Source: Acidimicrobiaceae bacterium
GTDB taxonomy: Bacteria > Actinomycetota > Acidimicrobiia > Acidimicrobiales > Bog-793
DNA length: 14,047 nt
NCBI GenBank assembly: GCA_003170375.1
Contig: PMZN01000098.1
Location: 11,709-25,755, forward strand
Reading direction: 5' to 3'
Positions 13,244 to 14,047 of the stretch are shown here, piece after piece (within the stretch, counting starts at the first letter, position 1; each line of letters starts with the position of its first letter). The translations under genes and the position numbers were made by a program. Below the pieces are notes generated by a model, which searched no databases, was not told the origin of the DNA, and was given only the letters and a program-made list of their open reading frames with translations.

Positions 13244-14047
13244 ATGAAGGCGCCTGGCGCCCGTCTCGCGTCCCGCGAGCAGTTCGTCGCGGAGCATCCG
13301 TATCCGCTTGACCGGTACCAACTCGATGCCCTCGACCTTCTAGACGAAGGCCAGTCGGTCCTCGTCAGCGCACCTACGGGTTCAGGCAAGACGGTCGTCG
13401 CAGAGTACGCGGTCCACCTGGCCCTCCGAGAAGGTGCGAAGGTCTTCTACACGACGCCGATCAAGGCCCTGTCGAATCAGAAGTACGGGGACTTCCGGCG
13501 CAGATACGGCGCCGATCGGGTCGGCCTTTTGACAGGGGACAACTCCATCAACGGTCAGGCACCGATCGTCGTCATGACAACCGAAGTGCTTCGCAACATG
13601 ATCCACGCGGAGCCAGGCCGTCTCGCGGACTTGCGCTATGTAGTGCTGGACGAGGTTCACTTTCTCCAAGACCCGTACCGAGGAGGAGTCTGGGAGGAGG
13701 TCATCCTCGGCGCGCCTTTGAACGTGACGCTCGTGTGCTTGTCGGCGACGGTGGCGAATGCTGATGAGCTGGCGGCGTGGATCTCCGAGGTCCGTGGCAC
13801 TACGGGAGTCGTGATCGAGACGCACCGTCCCGTCGAGCTGAAGAACCTTTTCGTAGTGGGGGACCGCTTCGCAGAGCATCTCCACCTGTTGCCGACCTTC
13901 GTCGACGGCCGGCCGAACCCGGAGGCCGTCAGGCTCGACGACCTGATCGCTCGTCCGGGAACCGGCCGCAGGAGTGCCAACGGGCCTGGATCGCCGGGCG
14001 GAGGCGGGGCATCGACGGTGCCCGAGGGCCGATGGCGCTCGGGGCGC
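13244..14047 (+). CDS. helY: SF2 Ski2/Mtr4-like DEVH helicase (HelY-like), N-terminal part, cut by window edge
   Basis: 268 codons visible, open at the right edge. ATP-dependent RNA/DNA helicase of superfamily 2. The Q-like lead HPYPLDRYQLDAL (18-30) precedes motif I APTGSGKT (43-50), motif Ia YTTPIKALSNQKYGDF (69-84), motif Ib TTEVLRNM (112-119), motif II DEVH (136-139) and motif III SAT (167-169). The DEVH box with TPIKALSNQK is typical of the Ski2/Mtr4/Dob1 group; M. tuberculosis HelY (Rv2092c) lies beside tatC (Rv2093c) in the same way. After residue 240 a Gly/Ser/Pro-rich linker (RPGTGRRSANGPGSPGGGG) leads to the second RecA domain, which is off the window. ATG start with AAGGAG (13235-13240) 3 nt upstream, 22 nt after tatC. 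Confidence 0.93.
   Translation, partial: MKAPGARLASREQFVAEHPYPLDRYQLDALDLLDEGQSVLVSAPTGSGKTVVAEYAVHLALREGAKVFYTTPIKALSNQKYGDFRRRYGADRVGLLTGDNSINGQAPIVVMTTEVLRNMIHAEPGRLADLRYVVLDEVHFLQDPYRGGVWEEVILGAPLNVTLVCLSATVANADELAAWISEVRGTTGVVIETHRPVELKNLFVVGDRFAEHLHLLPTFVDGRPNPEAVRLDDLIARPGTGRRSANGPGSPGGGGASTVPEGRWRSGR

Noticed and set aside
12334..13389. 351-residue open frame on the minus strand opposite tatC
   Set aside because: Shadow of tatB-tatC and the helicase start; low-complexity charged sequence and no motif.
1..14047. CRISPR array, tRNA/rRNA genes, insertion sequences, attachment sites
   Set aside because: No spaced direct repeats, no cloverleaf ends, no transposase or integrase and no flanking repeats seen on reading both strands; the locus is core chromosomal.

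Overview
This is a GC-rich chromosomal window carrying the complete Pup-proteasome system of an actinobacterium. All the pieces are present: the Mpa/ARC ATPase, Dop, Pup, both 20S subunits (PrcB, PrcA) and the Pup ligase PafA. Neighbouring genes for a tRNA m1A58 methyltransferase, Tat translocase parts and a HelY/Ski2-like helicase match the neighbourhood known from Mycobacterium tuberculosis (trmI ... mpa ... dop-pup-prcB-prcA ... pafA ... tatA-tatC-helY). Two things differ from the mycobacterial layout: a type I signal peptidase stands where pafB-pafC would be, and a monocluster ferredoxin is divergent to mpa. I suspect a deep-branching actinobacterium such as Acidimicrobiia, but that placement is an impression from the sequence, not a test.

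Layout: (1) 1-1291, a fatty acid desaturase (minus strand, cut by the left edge) divergent from a TetR-family regulator, with a clear palindromic operator between them. (2) 1446-3361, two small membrane proteins, a basic-tailed membrane protein and trmI in one direction. (3) 3449-3685, a ferredoxin on the minus strand, convergent to trmI and divergent from mpa. (4) 3891-9192, mpa, a strong hairpin, then the tightly packed dop-pup-prcB-prcA operon. (5) 9259-9642, a small tail-anchored DUF2007-like protein on the minus strand, back-to-back with pafA. (6) 9669-11743, pafA and lepB. (7) 11914-14047, tatB-tatC and the start of a Ski2-like helicase that runs off the right edge.

How it works together: PafA ligates Pup to lysines, Mpa unfolds pupylated proteins into the PrcA/PrcB barrel, and Dop removes Pup. 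This Pup already ends in Gly-Gly-Glu, so Dop's deamidation step is not needed and Dop should act mainly as depupylase. Mpa ends in the GQYL tail that docks on the 20S core.

The most striking non-coding signal is a repeated promoter layout. Many genes that head a transcript have a TANNNT -10-like hexamer only 6-8 nt before the start codon and no Shine-Dalgarno, which points to leaderless mRNAs. The extreme case is the 26-bp gap between pafA and the DUF2007-like gene, where the two divergent -10 hexamers overlap by two bases. No tRNA, rRNA, CRISPR array or mobile element is visible, and no stretch of more than 300 bases lacks a gene; the longest gaps are 1292-1445, 3686-3890, 5652-5805 and 11744-11913.
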